Source: a virus. From it: a stretch of 40,624 nucleotides of DNA. A program made the position numbers and the translations under genes. The notes below the pieces were generated by a model. That model saw only the letters and a program-made list of their open reading frames with translations, searched no databases and was not told where the DNA came from. This document shows, in pieces, positions 14,032 to 20,874 of this stretch (positions are counted from its first letter, which is position 1; every line of letters begins with the position of its first letter). Location: positions 1 to 40,624 of IMG/VR virus record IMGVR_UViG_3300008120_000129. One strand, written 5' to 3'.

Positions 14032-14491
14032 CACCGAGTCCCCGTTCTCAGCGAACATGCGTGTTCGCCTTTCCGATCACGATGTGCAGCTCACGGTTCG
14101 TGGCGACACATCCTCAGACTTCAACCTTCGATGGGCTGAACTGGCTGAGTCCATGCCTGTCCTCATGGAGTCCATTCAACTAACTGTGGCAGCGTCTAAC
14201 GCTGCTTCCTTGACCCAGCAGCCGGTGGGAACGCCTCCTCCTGCGCCTGCTGCTGTGGTGAGCGACGGTGGCTGGGCGACGCCAGCGCCCTCCCCCCAGG
14301 TTGCGCCTCCCCCGGCGTTCTCAGCCGCCGTCGCTCCCGTCTGCGCTCACGGGCCGCGTAACCCCGTGTCCAAGGTCGGGGCGAAGGGGCCCTGGAAATC
14401 CTGGATGTGCAACGCACCTCAAGGCGCTGCCAAGTGTGACCCTATTTGGGTGAACAAGAACAGCCCCGAGTGGGCTTCGTTCCCCGGTTAA
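14024..14491 (+). CDS. Proline-rich protein with C-terminal zinc ribbon-like motif
   Basis: This 155-aa protein has a folded N-terminal part (residues 1-60), a long P/A-rich linker (about 65-107) and a C-terminal region with CAHGPRNPV...GPWKSWMCNAP...KCDPIW, which suggests a zinc knuckle (C, H, C, C). Such proteins accompany the exonuclease in actinophages; a single-strand DNA-binding or partner role is plausible but unproven. It overlaps the exonuclease stop by 8 bp and has an SD AGGAGG. Confidence 0.65.
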   Translation: MSSTESPFSANMRVRLSDHDVQLTVRGDTSSDFNLRWAELAESMPVLMESIQLTVAASNAASLTQQPVGTPPPAPAAVVSDGGWATPAPSPQVAPPPAFSAAVAPVCAHGPRNPVSKVGAKGPWKSWMCNAPQGAAKCDPIWVNKNSPEWASFPG

Positions 14492-14494
14492 GGC

Positions 14495-15277
14495 ATGAGG
14501 CGACTAGACCGTGCAGTTCAACACCTGGATCGGGGCGGGGCCACAATCCCCGTCCCGTTCCGGTCTTGGGCCGACTACCAAGTGTCAATACGGAGGGGCG
14601 AGGTGACTCAGTTCGCTGGCCCACCGGGTGCAGGCAAGTCCACCCTCGCCCTGTCTGTGGCTGTGCTGTCCTGCGTGCCCACGCTGTACGCATCAATGGA
14701 TACGCACGAAACCACGATGGCTCTCCGCACAACAGCGATGGTCACAGGCCTTGCCCAGAGTGAGGTGGAGAACAGGATCAAAGAGAACCCCACCTGGGCT
14801 TCAGAGATCCTGGCATCGAAGGCATCTCACATTTCGTGGATGTTCGATGCCTCCCCCTCACTACAGGATCTGTCCGATGAACTGTCCCTGTACCGGGAGA
14901 TCAATGGCGAACCACCACATCTACTCGTGGTGGACAACATGATCGACGTAACCCACGACTCAGGTGATGAGTTCTCATCCCTGCGTTCCCTGTCCAGGGA
15001 GCTGAAGTGGTGGGCTCGTGAGACAGGTGCTGCTGTGTTGGCCCTGCATCACACCTCGGAGCAGTTCAATGGCAATCCGTGTCCTCCTCGTGCTGCTTTG
15101 CACGGGAAGATCGCCCAGATCCCGAGCCTCATCTGCACCCTGGCCTCACCTAGTGATGGCCTGATGGCTATTGCTCCGGTGAAGAACAGGTATGGGCCTG
15201 CTGATCCGTCAGGTCAGACAGCGATGTGGATGGAGTACACCCCAGCCACGATGCAGATCAAGGACATCAACCTGTGA
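14495..15277 (+). CDS. RecA/DnaB-like ATPase, probable replicative helicase or recombinase
   Basis: This 260-aa P-loop ATPase has Walker A GPPGAGKST at residues 42-50, a catalytic segment YASMDTHET, and Walker B HLLVVDNMIDV. A sensor-like LALHHTSEQ and the C-terminal KNRYG element place it in the RecA/DnaB (AAA_25) group. It would power strand exchange or unwinding with the primase encoded downstream. It is shorter than a DnaB helicase and lacks a DnaB N-terminal domain. ATG 14495 comes 3 bp after the previous stop. Confidence 0.8.
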   Translation: MRRLDRAVQHLDRGGATIPVPFRSWADYQVSIRRGEVTQFAGPPGAGKSTLALSVAVLSCVPTLYASMDTHETTMALRTTAMVTGLAQSEVENRIKENPTWASEILASKASHISWMFDASPSLQDLSDELSLYREINGEPPHLLVVDNMIDVTHDSGDEFSSLRSLSRELKWWARETGAAVLALHHTSEQFNGNPCPPRAALHGKIAQIPSLICTLASPSDGLMAIAPVKNRYGPADPSGQTAMWMEYTPATMQIKDINL

Positions 15278-15378
15278 GCGAGTGCAAGCACGAGGGATGC
15301 GTGCGCCTGGTCACCTTCGAGGGTGATGAGAACACCGTGTGCTGTGACTGCGGGGTGGAACTTCATGGATGCCTCTAG
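15274..15378 (+). CDS. 34-aa zinc-finger microprotein
   Basis: A GTG start overlaps the ATPase stop (GTGA). The ORF encodes SECKHEGC..., then VCCDCGVELHGCL. The CxHxxxC and CCDC groups are spaced to bind one zinc. It ends inside the start of the resolvase gene. Overlaps on both sides and high GC3 support translation. It may be a nucleic-acid-binding adaptor; function unknown. Confidence 0.6.
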   Translation: MSECKHEGCVRLVTFEGDENTVCCDCGVELHGCL

Positions 15379-15757
15379 TAAGGCCAGGGCTGCGAAGCGC
15401 AAGGGCGCACAGTTTGAGGTGGACCTTGAGCAGATGTTCCGTGAGAAGTTCCTGCATGCCACACGCCTAGTGCGGCGAGGTAAGGACGATGAAGGGGACA
15501 TCCTCATCAGGGTCCACGACCTGGCTGTGATCCTTGAAGCGAAGAACGAGAAGGCCATTGACCTGGCTGGGTACATGAAGGAAGCCACCGAAGAAGCGTT
15601 GCGGTGGGAAGCCAAGCATGTGCATGAGCCGATGCCTGCTGATCTCGTGATCGGGGCTGCCGCCGTGAAGCGGCGCATGCAGCCCACATCCAAGTCATAC
15701 ATCGTCATGGAGGCTGATGACTTTGCCGCACTCCTCTTACACCTACAGAAGAGGTGA
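15365..15757 (+). CDS. Holliday junction resolvase-like nuclease
   Basis: This 130-aa protein has the PD-(D/E)XK layout of Hjc-type resolvases: KRKGAQFEVDLEQMF (E18), DDEGDILI (D45) and VILEAKNEK (E58, K60), with a C-terminal MEADDFAALLLHL helix. It would cut branched DNA before packaging. Start ATG 15365 is chosen over an upstream in-frame ATG because it follows the microprotein frame and gives the usual basic N-terminus (SSKARAAKRKG). Catalytic residues intact. Confidence 0.8.
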   Translation: MDASSKARAAKRKGAQFEVDLEQMFREKFLHATRLVRRGKDDEGDILIRVHDLAVILEAKNEKAIDLAGYMKEATEEALRWEAKHVHEPMPADLVIGAAAVKRRMQPTSKSYIVMEADDFAALLLHLQKR

Positions 15758-16109
15758 CCTGTGGGCTGTACTCACGCACCTCGGTTGGAAGCTGCCTGGC
15801 CCTCGGTCGGGCTGGCAGACCATCTCGTGCGGGATGCACGCGGACAACACACCCAGTTGCAGGGTGAACAACGAGACAGGAGCGATCGCCTGCATGAGTT
15901 GCGGCTTTCGTGGGGATCTTCCGAAACTTGTGAAGGAGGTACAGGGAGTTGAGTACAGGGATGCTTTCCGAATCATTGAGGATGTCACTAGCGGAAGCGG
16001 CAACGACTTATCACCAATCGGTAGATCTGGCCTCGGAGTATCTGGCTCGCAGAGGGATTACTCAGGCAGCAGCAGCCGCTCATCTTCTCGGGTACGTCAC
16101 AGAGGCTAA
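15717..16109 (+). CDS. DnaG-type primase, zinc-binding N-terminal part (split gene)
   Basis: This ORF of about 130 aa has a CHC2-type zinc ribbon: ISCGMHADNTPSCRV then IACMSCGFRGD. It is followed by LVKEVQGVEYRDAFRIIED, the linker usually leading into TOPRIM. After about base 16000 the frame turns into S/G/R-rich low complexity, which looks like reading out of the true frame. The start is uncertain: ATG 15717 overlaps the resolvase by 41 bp; CTG 15759 lies right after GAGGTGA. The TOPRIM part is in the next ORF, one frame forward. Confidence 0.7.
   Translation: MTLPHSSYTYRRGDLWAVLTHLGWKLPGPRSGWQTISCGMHADNTPSCRVNNETGAIACMSCGFRGDLPKLVKEVQGVEYRDAFRIIEDVTSGSGNDLSPIGRSGLGVSGSQRDYSGSSSRSSSRVRHRG
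15933..15951 (+). promoter_or_regulatory. Perfect internal Shine-Dalgarno deciding the TOPRIM start
   Basis: AAGGAGGT at 15933-15940 lies inside the zinc-part ORF, 8 nt before a TTG at 15949 that opens the TOPRIM frame. A full-strength SD in mid-gene is unlikely by chance and argues for separate translation of the second primase part. Confidence 0.7.
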
Positions 16110-16584
16110 CGTCGCTGTCGGTCACGAGGCCTTCGTGAACCGGGTGTCCATCCCCTACATCACTACGACAGGTGTCATTGACCTCAGATTCAGGTCGATA
16201 TCGGATGAGGTATCACCCAAGTACCTGGGTCGTGTAGGTGCAGAGCTGACGTTGTACAACCCGCTGTCCTTCTCCGTGCCCTCCGATGTGATCGCAATCT
16301 GTGAAGGCGAGATCGACACCATCACAGCCCACACCCTGGTCGGTATCCCAGCCATTGGCATCGCCGGAGTGAACGCCTGGAAGCCCTACTACGCACGGGC
16401 TTTCGGTGACTACCAACGTGTGCTGGTGCTGGCTGACGGTGACCAACCGGGCCGGGAACTGGGCAAGAAGATCGCCACACAGGTGGATCAAGCAGTCGTC
16501 ATCGTCATGCCTGACGGCATGGATGTGAATGGCACCTATCTGCAAGAGGGTGCTGAGGGTATTCGTAGGAGGGCTGGTGTCTGA
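15949..16584 (+). CDS. DnaG-type primase, TOPRIM catalytic part (split gene)
   Basis: This 211-aa protein contains SVDLASEYLARRGIT, then the TOPRIM core: ICEGEIDTITAHTL (catalytic E) with IAGVNAWK and VLVLADGDQPGREL (DxD). It would make RNA primers with the zinc part encoded just upstream. TTG 15949 is chosen because of the perfect SD; ATG 15961 is the alternative. It overlaps the zinc ORF by 161 bp. The two-ORF primase arrangement recalls that in some mycobacteriophages. Confidence 0.8.
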   Translation: MSTGMLSESLRMSLAEAATTYHQSVDLASEYLARRGITQAAAAAHLLGYVTEANVAVGHEAFVNRVSIPYITTTGVIDLRFRSISDEVSPKYLGRVGAELTLYNPLSFSVPSDVIAICEGEIDTITAHTLVGIPAIGIAGVNAWKPYYARAFGDYQRVLVLADGDQPGRELGKKIATQVDQAVVIVMPDGMDVNGTYLQEGAEGIRRRAGV

Positions 16585-16996
16585 GTTTGCTGAACGAGGA
16601 TTGGCTAAGGCTCATGTCCGCATTACAGGATCTGGGTTTAGTGAGGATCAAGATCGACAAGAAGAACGGTTTCATCGGGGGCTACCTGCCGCCGAGCAGG
16701 GACTGAATGCCACGTTCCTGTTCGATGTCCTGTCTGCCTTCAATGAGGCTGAAGACCTACTCATCGGTAGGCACCGGGACTACGGTCCCGGCAACATCGC
16801 TAACGCCTACCCCGATCCTTTGACTGCACTCGTGGTTCGCATGGGTGACAAGTTGGAACGCATCAAGCACATCCTCAAGAGTGAGGGTGAAGCTGTCTAT
16901 GGTGAGCGGCTTCGGGATTCATGGCTTGACCTGGCGAACTATGCGCTGATCGGTGTCATGTGTCAGGACGGTAAGTGGCCTGGGGTCAAGCGGTGA
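16577..16996 (+). CDS. MazG/DUF1599-like nucleotide-associated protein
   Basis: The conserved part begins at LFDVLSAFNEAEDLL and runs through GRHRDYGPGNI, VVRMGDKLERIKHIL and RLRDSWLDLANYALIG, the pattern of the DUF1599 / nucleotide-modification-associated domain. It may hydrolyse or bind nucleotides to adjust the dNTP pool. The start is doubtful: GTG 16577 follows TAGGAGGG but bases 16577-16703 show low GC3, while another frame (see next entry) looks coding. A CTG at 16703, overlapping that ORF's stop, would give about 97 aa. Confidence 0.7.
   Translation: MSEFAERGLAKAHVRITGSGFSEDQDRQEERFHRGLPAAEQGLNATFLFDVLSAFNEAEDLLIGRHRDYGPGNIANAYPDPLTALVVRMGDKLERIKHILKSEGEAVYGERLRDSWLDLANYALIGVMCQDGKWPGVKR
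16587..16706 (+). CDS. Small ORF overlapping the start of the MazG-like gene
   Basis: This frame reads SLLNEDWLRLMSALQDLGLV then RIKIDKKNGFIGGYLPPSRD. It has high GC3, amphipathic helices and a strand-like end. TTG 16587 (or CTG 16581 at 7 nt from TAGGAGGG) would start it; an ATG lies at 16614. It is 39 aa from the TTG. The competing frame of the MazG-like gene has poor codon use over the same bases, so this ORF is probably the coding one here. Confidence 0.45.
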   Translation: MLNEDWLRLMSALQDLGLVRIKIDKKNGFIGGYLPPSRD

Positions 16997-17226
16997 CATT
17001 CAGCGAAGACGACTTCCCCGATGTGTCAGCCATGACTGACCCGTATGTGGATGTGCATCTGGCAAGTGGCAAGACCATCAGGCTTGCGGAGATCTCCATC
17101 GTGGAAGTGGCGAAGCGACTGCATCACTACGGCTTCGTGTATTTGTCAGACGGCGAAGGAAGTTATGCCGTGTTCTTCGGGCACGGTGTGTGTGCCCTGA
17201 CTGTGCCTAGCGCGAACGATAAGTGA
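16993..17226 (+). CDS. Small acidic hypothetical protein
   Basis: A 77-aa protein with GTG start in a GTGA overlap with the MazG-like gene. Sequence VTFSEDDFPDVSAMTDPYVD... continues as alternating strands (KTIRLAEISIVEVAKRL, GFVYLSDGEGSYAVFF). No known motif. Co-translated with its neighbours in the replication operon. Confidence 0.6.
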   Translation: MTFSEDDFPDVSAMTDPYVDVHLASGKTIRLAEISIVEVAKRLHHYGFVYLSDGEGSYAVFFGHGVCALTVPSANDK

Positions 17227-17239
17227 GAGGGCCATAACT

Positions 17240-17989
17240 ATGCGCCGCATTTATGTCATTTCAGACATGCAGATACCTTACGTCGATCGTAAAGCAGTGG
17301 ACGCTGTTGCCACGTGTATCGCAGATACCAAGACTGACGACGACATGGTCGTGAGCGTGGGCGATGAAATGGATTTTCAGACCATTTCAAAGTACGCCCA
17401 AGGGTCCGCGCTGGAATGGGAGCGGTCCATCGGTAAGGACCGTGACCTCACGCACCAGATCCTCAAGGATCTACAGGTGCAACACATCTCAAGATCAAAC
17501 CATTGCGACAGGCTGTGGTTGGCGATCACTCGCAGGCTTCCTGGGCTGCTCGGTGCCCCCGAGTTGGAGCTAGAGAACTTCCTCGGCCTCCCCGAACTGG
17601 GCATCACGTACCACAAGAAGGCCTTCAAGATGGCCCCCAACACTTTGCTCATGCATGGCGATGAAGCAGGCGTGTCACAGATCGGTGGATCAACAGCGGC
17701 AGGACTTGTTCGGCGCACAGGAATGTCGTGTGTCGTGGGGCACTCGCACCGCCAGGGATATCAGCCCATCACCTTCGATGTGAATGGCAACTACACGCGC
17801 ACCCTGTTTGGCATGGAGGTGGGTCACCTCACCGATATCAAGTCACCTGGCATGCAGTACGTGAAGACACACAACTGGCAGGCAGGCTGGGCCGTTGTGT
17901 ACGTCGATGGGCAAAACGTCTACCCCCATCTCATCCCCATTTCCGGCAAGTCTTTCGTCTTTGAGGGAGAGCGTTACTCGTGGAGCTGA
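17240..17989 (+). CDS. Calcineurin-like metallophosphoesterase
   Basis: This 249-aa protein has the binuclear-metal motifs in order: SDMQIPYVD (D9), VGDEMD (D42, D45), SNHCDR (N87, H88), LLMHGDE (H139) and VVGHSHRQ (H168, H170). The first motif has Q in place of the usual H of DxH. It may be a DNA nuclease or phosphatase in replication or repair; family members of this size occur in actinophage replication modules. ATG 17240 follows GAGGG. Confidence 0.82.
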   Translation: MRRIYVISDMQIPYVDRKAVDAVATCIADTKTDDDMVVSVGDEMDFQTISKYAQGSALEWERSIGKDRDLTHQILKDLQVQHISRSNHCDRLWLAITRRLPGLLGAPELELENFLGLPELGITYHKKAFKMAPNTLLMHGDEAGVSQIGGSTAAGLVRRTGMSCVVGHSHRQGYQPITFDVNGNYTRTLFGMEVGHLTDIKSPGMQYVKTHNWQAGWAVVYVDGQNVYPHLIPISGKSFVFEGERYSWS

Positions 17990-18603
17990 CTGATCGGGAG
18001 CTACAGGTGATCACTCAGGGGGCGACTAATGCTTACAACGCACAACGAAAGTTCATGGATCTCGGTGACCTCATCAATGAGGCTGTCGTGTGGGCACTCA
18101 CGCACGAGAAGAAGTTGCTCATGTGGCGGGAGAAGGGCAAGCACGGTGAGAACCTGCTGCGATTCTCTGCGAAGCAGCATTGCCTGTCGCTGATTGGCAA
18201 GGAGCGCAGGCGCATCTATGTGTTGGAGAAGGATGACATTGCCTACTACACGCCTGCGATTGTGCGTGAGGTACTGCCTGACATCTTCGACATTGACGAC
18301 TGGCTGTCAGGTTCCACGAATGATCAGGAGCGGGTATCGGGTACGTCCCGACCGAGCGAGGGCAACACTCGCCTCGCCACGGTGGTCGATGTGAAGTCGG
18401 GCTTTGAATCTTTGAGTGATGACGACAAGGCCCTGCTCACCGATCTGTATGCCGATGGTGGTGTCACGCATCAAGTGCTGGCAGCCACGTTGGAGGTTGC
18501 CGAGAAGACCATTCAACGCCGGGAGCAGCGTGCTGTGCAGCGCCTGGTGGACAGGCTTGGTGGTGAACTGCCGTGGTGGGATATGAAAGGGATAAGCGCA
18601 TGA
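17980..18603 (+). CDS. Sigma-70-like HTH protein
   Basis: This 207-aa protein has an N-terminal helical part (NAYNAQRKFMDLGDLINEAV, then LLRFSAKQHCLSLIGKERRR) resembling sigma region 2 and a C-terminal region-4-like HTH (LSDDDKALLTDLYADG, VTHQVLAATLEVAEKTIQRR). A linker with STNDQERVSGTSRPSEG joins them. It could direct host RNA polymerase to phage promoters, such as the motif repeated in the minus-strand block, or be a plain regulator. GTG 17980 overlaps the previous stop; SD GAGGGAG is 10 nt upstream. Confidence 0.65.
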   Translation: MELTDRELQVITQGATNAYNAQRKFMDLGDLINEAVVWALTHEKKLLMWREKGKHGENLLRFSAKQHCLSLIGKERRRIYVLEKDDIAYYTPAIVREVLPDIFDIDDWLSGSTNDQERVSGTSRPSEGNTRLATVVDVKSGFESLSDDDKALLTDLYADGGVTHQVLAATLEVAEKTIQRREQRAVQRLVDRLGGELPWWDMKGISA

Positions 18604-18731
18604 GTTGGTGGGCAATCCCCCTGATCGGGGGCTTGAGTGTGTTAGGGATGCTCGCTGGTTGGACGGTTGGTAGCTTCTTGCTCGCCCTCAGGGATGAGCC
18701 GCATGATATCTGGGAGGACTGGGAAGATTGA
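18600..18731 (+). CDS. 43-aa single-pass membrane protein
   Basis: An ATG in an ATGA overlap with the sigma-like gene opens MSWWAIPLIGGLSVLGMLAG, a single hydrophobic segment of about 25 residues, then an acidic C-terminal tail (RDEPHDIWEDWED). It is the last gene of the plus-strand early operon. Coupling to the sigma-like gene suggests a related use, for example membrane anchoring or superinfection exclusion, but there is no direct evidence. Confidence 0.6.
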   Translation: MSWWAIPLIGGLSVLGMLAGWTVGSFLLALRDEPHDIWEDWED

Positions 18732-18738
18732 GGCGCAA

Positions 18739-18780
18739 CTGGTGCAGGCCCCTGACTTATTGAGTAAGGACCCGCACCAG
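18739..18780. terminator. Probable bidirectional terminator between convergent operons
   Basis: CTGGTGC at 18739-18745 and GCACCAG at 18774-18780 are a 7-bp inverted repeat, with an inner CTTA/TAAG hairpin. It lies in the 59-bp gap where the plus early operon and the minus accessory block meet. It has no long T-run, so it is weaker than the terminator at 10573. Confidence 0.45.
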
Positions 18781-18790
18781 AAGCAGTCCA

Positions 18791-18973
18791 TCATTGCTTA
18801 CCCACTTCACTTCGGATCTTGTTCACGAAACCCCACAACTCATCCCTCACCACAGCATCAGGGTGAGTCATTGCCCATTGCGAGAACATCGCCTCTACTT
18901 TGTCCAGGGTGTCCCGCTCCCCCAGGATGTAGCCATCCCGCTTCATGCGGGAGTAGTCCGTCTCAAACAACAT
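18791..18973 (-). CDS. Small hypothetical protein, last of the minus block
   Basis: A 60-aa helical, charged protein: MLFETDYSRMKRDGYILGER..., ending FVNKIRSEVGKQ. ATG 18973 overlaps the preceding gene's end by 11 bp and has TGAGG at 9 nt; two further in-frame ATGs lie upstream. No motif recognised. Confidence 0.55.
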   Translation of the reverse strand: MLFETDYSRMKRDGYILGERDTLDKVEAMFSQWAMTHPDAVVRDELWGFVNKIRSEVGKQ

Positions 18974-19190
18974 CGTCATCAGCCTCAGTAGGTGCAATCA
19001 AGTGTGCGCCACAGGCCAGGCACCTGATGTCCGTGAAGTACATGGCAATCTGCTTGTCATGGAACACCGTGATCGTTGCCATGTTGTCGTTCCCACACAG
19101 GCACACATGCGTAGGGCCAGCCCAGCGATAGTCAGGGCCACCCTCACTCAGCTCGTGGAAGATGTGCGACCACGGCTTGACCTCGCTCAT
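18963..19190 (-). CDS. Zinc ribbon protein
   Basis: A 75-aa protein with VCLCGN and IRCLACGAHLI, two CxCG/CxxC groups about 27 residues apart that would form one zinc ribbon around a beta-hairpin (ATITVFHDKQIAMYF). The C-terminus is acidic (EADDDVV). ATGA overlap with the upstream gene. Likely a small nucleic-acid or protein adaptor; role unknown. Confidence 0.65.
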   Translation of the reverse strand: MSEVKPWSHIFHELSEGGPDYRWAGPTHVCLCGNDNMATITVFHDKQIAMYFTDIRCLACGAHLIAPTEADDDVV

Positions 19191-19351
19191 GCGGGTGTGA
19201 CCACCAGGGAATCAACCCCGACAGCGTGCTGACAGGTGCAGCCATGACAGCGTGCATGGCACTCCGCAGCCATGTCTAGGAACTGTCCTCCCCCACCTGA
19301 TCGCCAGATGCGATTCCACTTAGCACCCTCAACACAGTCCTGGCATGTCAT
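19187..19351 (-). CDS. 54-aa Cys/His-rich protein
   Basis: MTCQDCVEGAKWNRIWRSGG... then ECHARCHGCTCQHAVGVD. Two cysteines at the N-terminus (CQDC) and a dense CHxxCHxCxCxH cluster suggest two metals or a compact knuckle. Both ends are ATGA overlaps (with WhiB upstream and the zinc ribbon downstream), which is strong evidence that it is translated. Confidence 0.7.
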   Translation of the reverse strand: MTCQDCVEGAKWNRIWRSGGGGQFLDMAAECHARCHGCTCQHAVGVDSLVVTPA

Positions 19352-19638
19352 GCGACCTGCCTCCGCTCCGTAATCGGAATGACAGGCACATCCAGCAGGA
19401 TGTTCATGGATCGGCGTAGCCGATACCTGTCCTCAGGTGTAGTGCCAGCCCAGTAGCCGTCCTTCTCGTGATGCAAGGCCCACATGAGGCACGCATCACG
19501 AGCATGGCAGTCGTTACAGAGCTGATCCATGAGTGCCCGTGTCGCACGGGTCACGGCATTGAATGAGGACGGGTAGTAGATCTCAGGATCTACCTCACGG
19601 CACGGTTCAGAGCCGTCATAGGGCGGGTAGGCGGCCAT
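19348..19638 (-). CDS. whiB: WhiB-family transcription regulator
   Basis: This 96-aa protein has the four-cysteine Fe-S set C13, C41, C44, C50 (CNDCHARDAC spacing) and the GYWAGTTPEDR turn that follows it in WhiB proteins. WhiB proteins occur only in Actinobacteria and their phages, where they bind the principal sigma factor; the mycobacteriophage TM4 WhiB alters host cell division and excludes superinfection. The C-terminal basic DNA-binding end is short (TERRQVA). This is the best host marker in the window. Confidence 0.9.
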   Translation of the reverse strand: MAAYPPYDGSEPCREVDPEIYYPSSFNAVTRATRALMDQLCNDCHARDACLMWALHHEKDGYWAGTTPEDRYRLRRSMNILLDVPVIPITERRQVA

Positions 19639-19859
19639 TAGGCCACCTCTAGGGTGCGATCGTGCTTGTCGTTCTCTGCCAACACCTCATCAACGGCCTC
19701 ATCGGTGTACCCGTACCACTTCACCGCAATCTCGGCGTAGTCGATAGCCCAGCGAGGCACCCGTGGTGCAGGCCAGGGGTCCATGCCCCGCTGCGTGCAG
19801 TAGTGCAGGTACAGCAGGCGTGCGAGTGCCTGCGTAGCCCTCTGATCTTCGATGTTCAT
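19638..19859 (-). CDS. Small helical protein before whiB
   Basis: This 73-aa protein starts MNIEDQRATQALARLLYLHY and ends ENDKHDRTLEVA. It is helical without a known motif. ATG 19859 is chosen because the segment CTAGACCAATG at this start also occurs exactly at the int start. It shares its last base with the whiB start. Motif TGTTAGTATCA on the plus strand (promoter candidate) lies 36 bp upstream. Confidence 0.6.
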   Translation of the reverse strand: MNIEDQRATQALARLLYLHYCTQRGMDPWPAPRVPRWAIDYAEIAVKWYGYTDEAVDEVLAENDKHDRTLEVA

Positions 19860-19895
19860 TGGTCTAGTCGTCCTTTCCTTAGGTCTGTACTGGTA

Positions 19896-19906
19896 TGTTA
19901 GTATCA
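19896..19906 (-). promoter_or_regulatory. Leader motif copy A (minus-strand promoter candidate)
   Basis: In minus orientation this reads TGATACTAACA, an extended -10-like element, 36 bp before the gene starting at 19859. The same motif recurs at 20875, 21854, 22963 (variant) and 24195, each 19-38 bp before a gene start. No convincing TTGACA -35 is seen, so an activator or phage sigma factor may be involved. Confidence 0.5.
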
Positions 19907-20137
19907 AAGGTTTGATTCGGCGTCCGACACGCCGAGAGGGGCCAGATTTGCCCCATTTTTATTGGGTTTTTCGGCACTCGTGTGACAGGTGCAGGAACAG
20001 GTGTAGATGTGGTCAGTCAGGCGTGAAGGGAAGCTGACGATGCACCGCTCATGCACCTGATCCATGCACCAACCGAACATGCTGCCCTTAGGGGTGTGGT
20101 CGCTACTTGTGCGCGTACCCCTGGTCTTGCGGGTCAC
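19904..20137 (-). CDS. Cys-rich small protein with CxCxCH motif
   Basis: A 77-aa protein with basic N-terminus (MTRKTRGTRTSSD) and cysteines in GWCMDQVHERC and YTCSCTCHTS. The CxCxCH group also occurs in the 25-aa microprotein at 23608-23685. Its stop forms part of promoter motif A. The ATG at 20137 overlaps the upstream stop (ATGA). Probably metal binding; function unknown. Confidence 0.6.
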   Translation of the reverse strand: MTRKTRGTRTSSDHTPKGSMFGWCMDQVHERCIVSFPSRLTDHIYTCSCTCHTSAEKPNKNGANLAPLGVSDAESNL

Positions 20138-20523
20138 AGGTTGTCCTCCGTGATCTCAACCTTAACCATCCGTTCCATACCCAAGGCATGATGCGTGTCG
20201 CACCACTCCTCTAAGCCTGGATAGTGCGCTCGGTGCGACACGGACTCCCACTCATCAATGCCCTCCCACCTGTGCCCAGGAATGTCCTGTTCTGCTTCGG
20301 AGGGAATGAGCATCACGTCCACGGCAACGAGCGGAAAGTCTTGGAAGAAGTCATGCACGCGGCGGTCGTCCTCCTCTACTTCCCAGCACTCAGACTTGAT
20401 GAGGTCGATACCGATGTGTTCTTCCGTGATGCTCTTCGCCACACTCACCACGATTCGGGCCTGGCATTCACCACCCCGGCAGTATTCACAGGCAGGTATC
20501 CCCTTAGCCACCGGAGTCGCCAC
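20134..20523 (-). CDS. Hypothetical protein with CxxC and Trp-rich C-terminus
   Basis: About 129 aa: VATPVAKGIPACEYCRGGEC, then a beta-rich region (ARIVVSVAKSITEEHIG, LVAVDVMLIPSE) and WEGIDEWESVSH, ending VKVEITEDNL. A longer in-frame extension to 20646 would overlap the upstream gene and has poor composition, so GTG 20523 is preferred. CxxCxxxxC may bind zinc. No known family recognised. Confidence 0.55.
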   Translation of the reverse strand: MATPVAKGIPACEYCRGGECQARIVVSVAKSITEEHIGIDLIKSECWEVEEDDRRVHDFFQDFPLVAVDVMLIPSEAEQDIPGHRWEGIDEWESVSHRAHYPGLEEWCDTHHALGMERMVKVEITEDNL

Positions 20524-20836
20524 TTTCGATCCAGTTGTCGCTGACGTAATCGGTGAGCAGCGCATAACCGAAGTAGTCGTCGTTGGGATGCTGCGCCATA
20601 TCCCACAGCACCTGAACGTCGAAGCCCTGTGCCTTGACGTACTCACGGGCCAGGATCATGGCGGCAGGGTTGTCCCCCACCCAGTAGACCATCTTGGCCT
20701 TCCAGTTGATCGGCTCTGTCATGCTGGGCTCTGACACCTCAAAGCGTCCATCCTGTGCGGCCCAGTCAATCCCAGCCCAGCGCATGCTGGATTGGGTGAG
20801 CCTGTCGAAGTCGTGCTGTGACAGGTGAATGTCCAT
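20504..20836 (-). CDS. Hypothetical protein
   Basis: This 110-aa protein starts MDIHLSQHDFDRLTQSSMRW and contains WKAKMVYWVGDNPAAMILAR and an alternating helix-strand pattern (FDVQVLWDMAQHPNDDYFGY). It may be a small Rossmann-like fold, but no catalytic motif is visible. ATG 20836 is preceded by GAGGACTAGAC and by promoter motif B. Confidence 0.6.
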   Translation of the reverse strand: MDIHLSQHDFDRLTQSSMRWAGIDWAAQDGRFEVSEPSMTEPINWKAKMVYWVGDNPAAMILAREYVKAQGFDVQVLWDMAQHPNDDYFGYALLTDYVSDNWIESGDSGG

Positions 20837-20874
20837 GTCTAGTCCTCTTTCCCCTTCTCTTGTTTCTAGTGTCA

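Noticed and set aside
18667-19131. 154-aa plus-strand ORF in the minus block
   Set aside because: It opposes three coupled minus genes, is S/P/H-rich, and would cross the convergent terminator.
20258-20734. 158-aa plus-strand ORF in the minus block
   Set aside because: Shadow of two minus-strand genes; no SD and poor composition.
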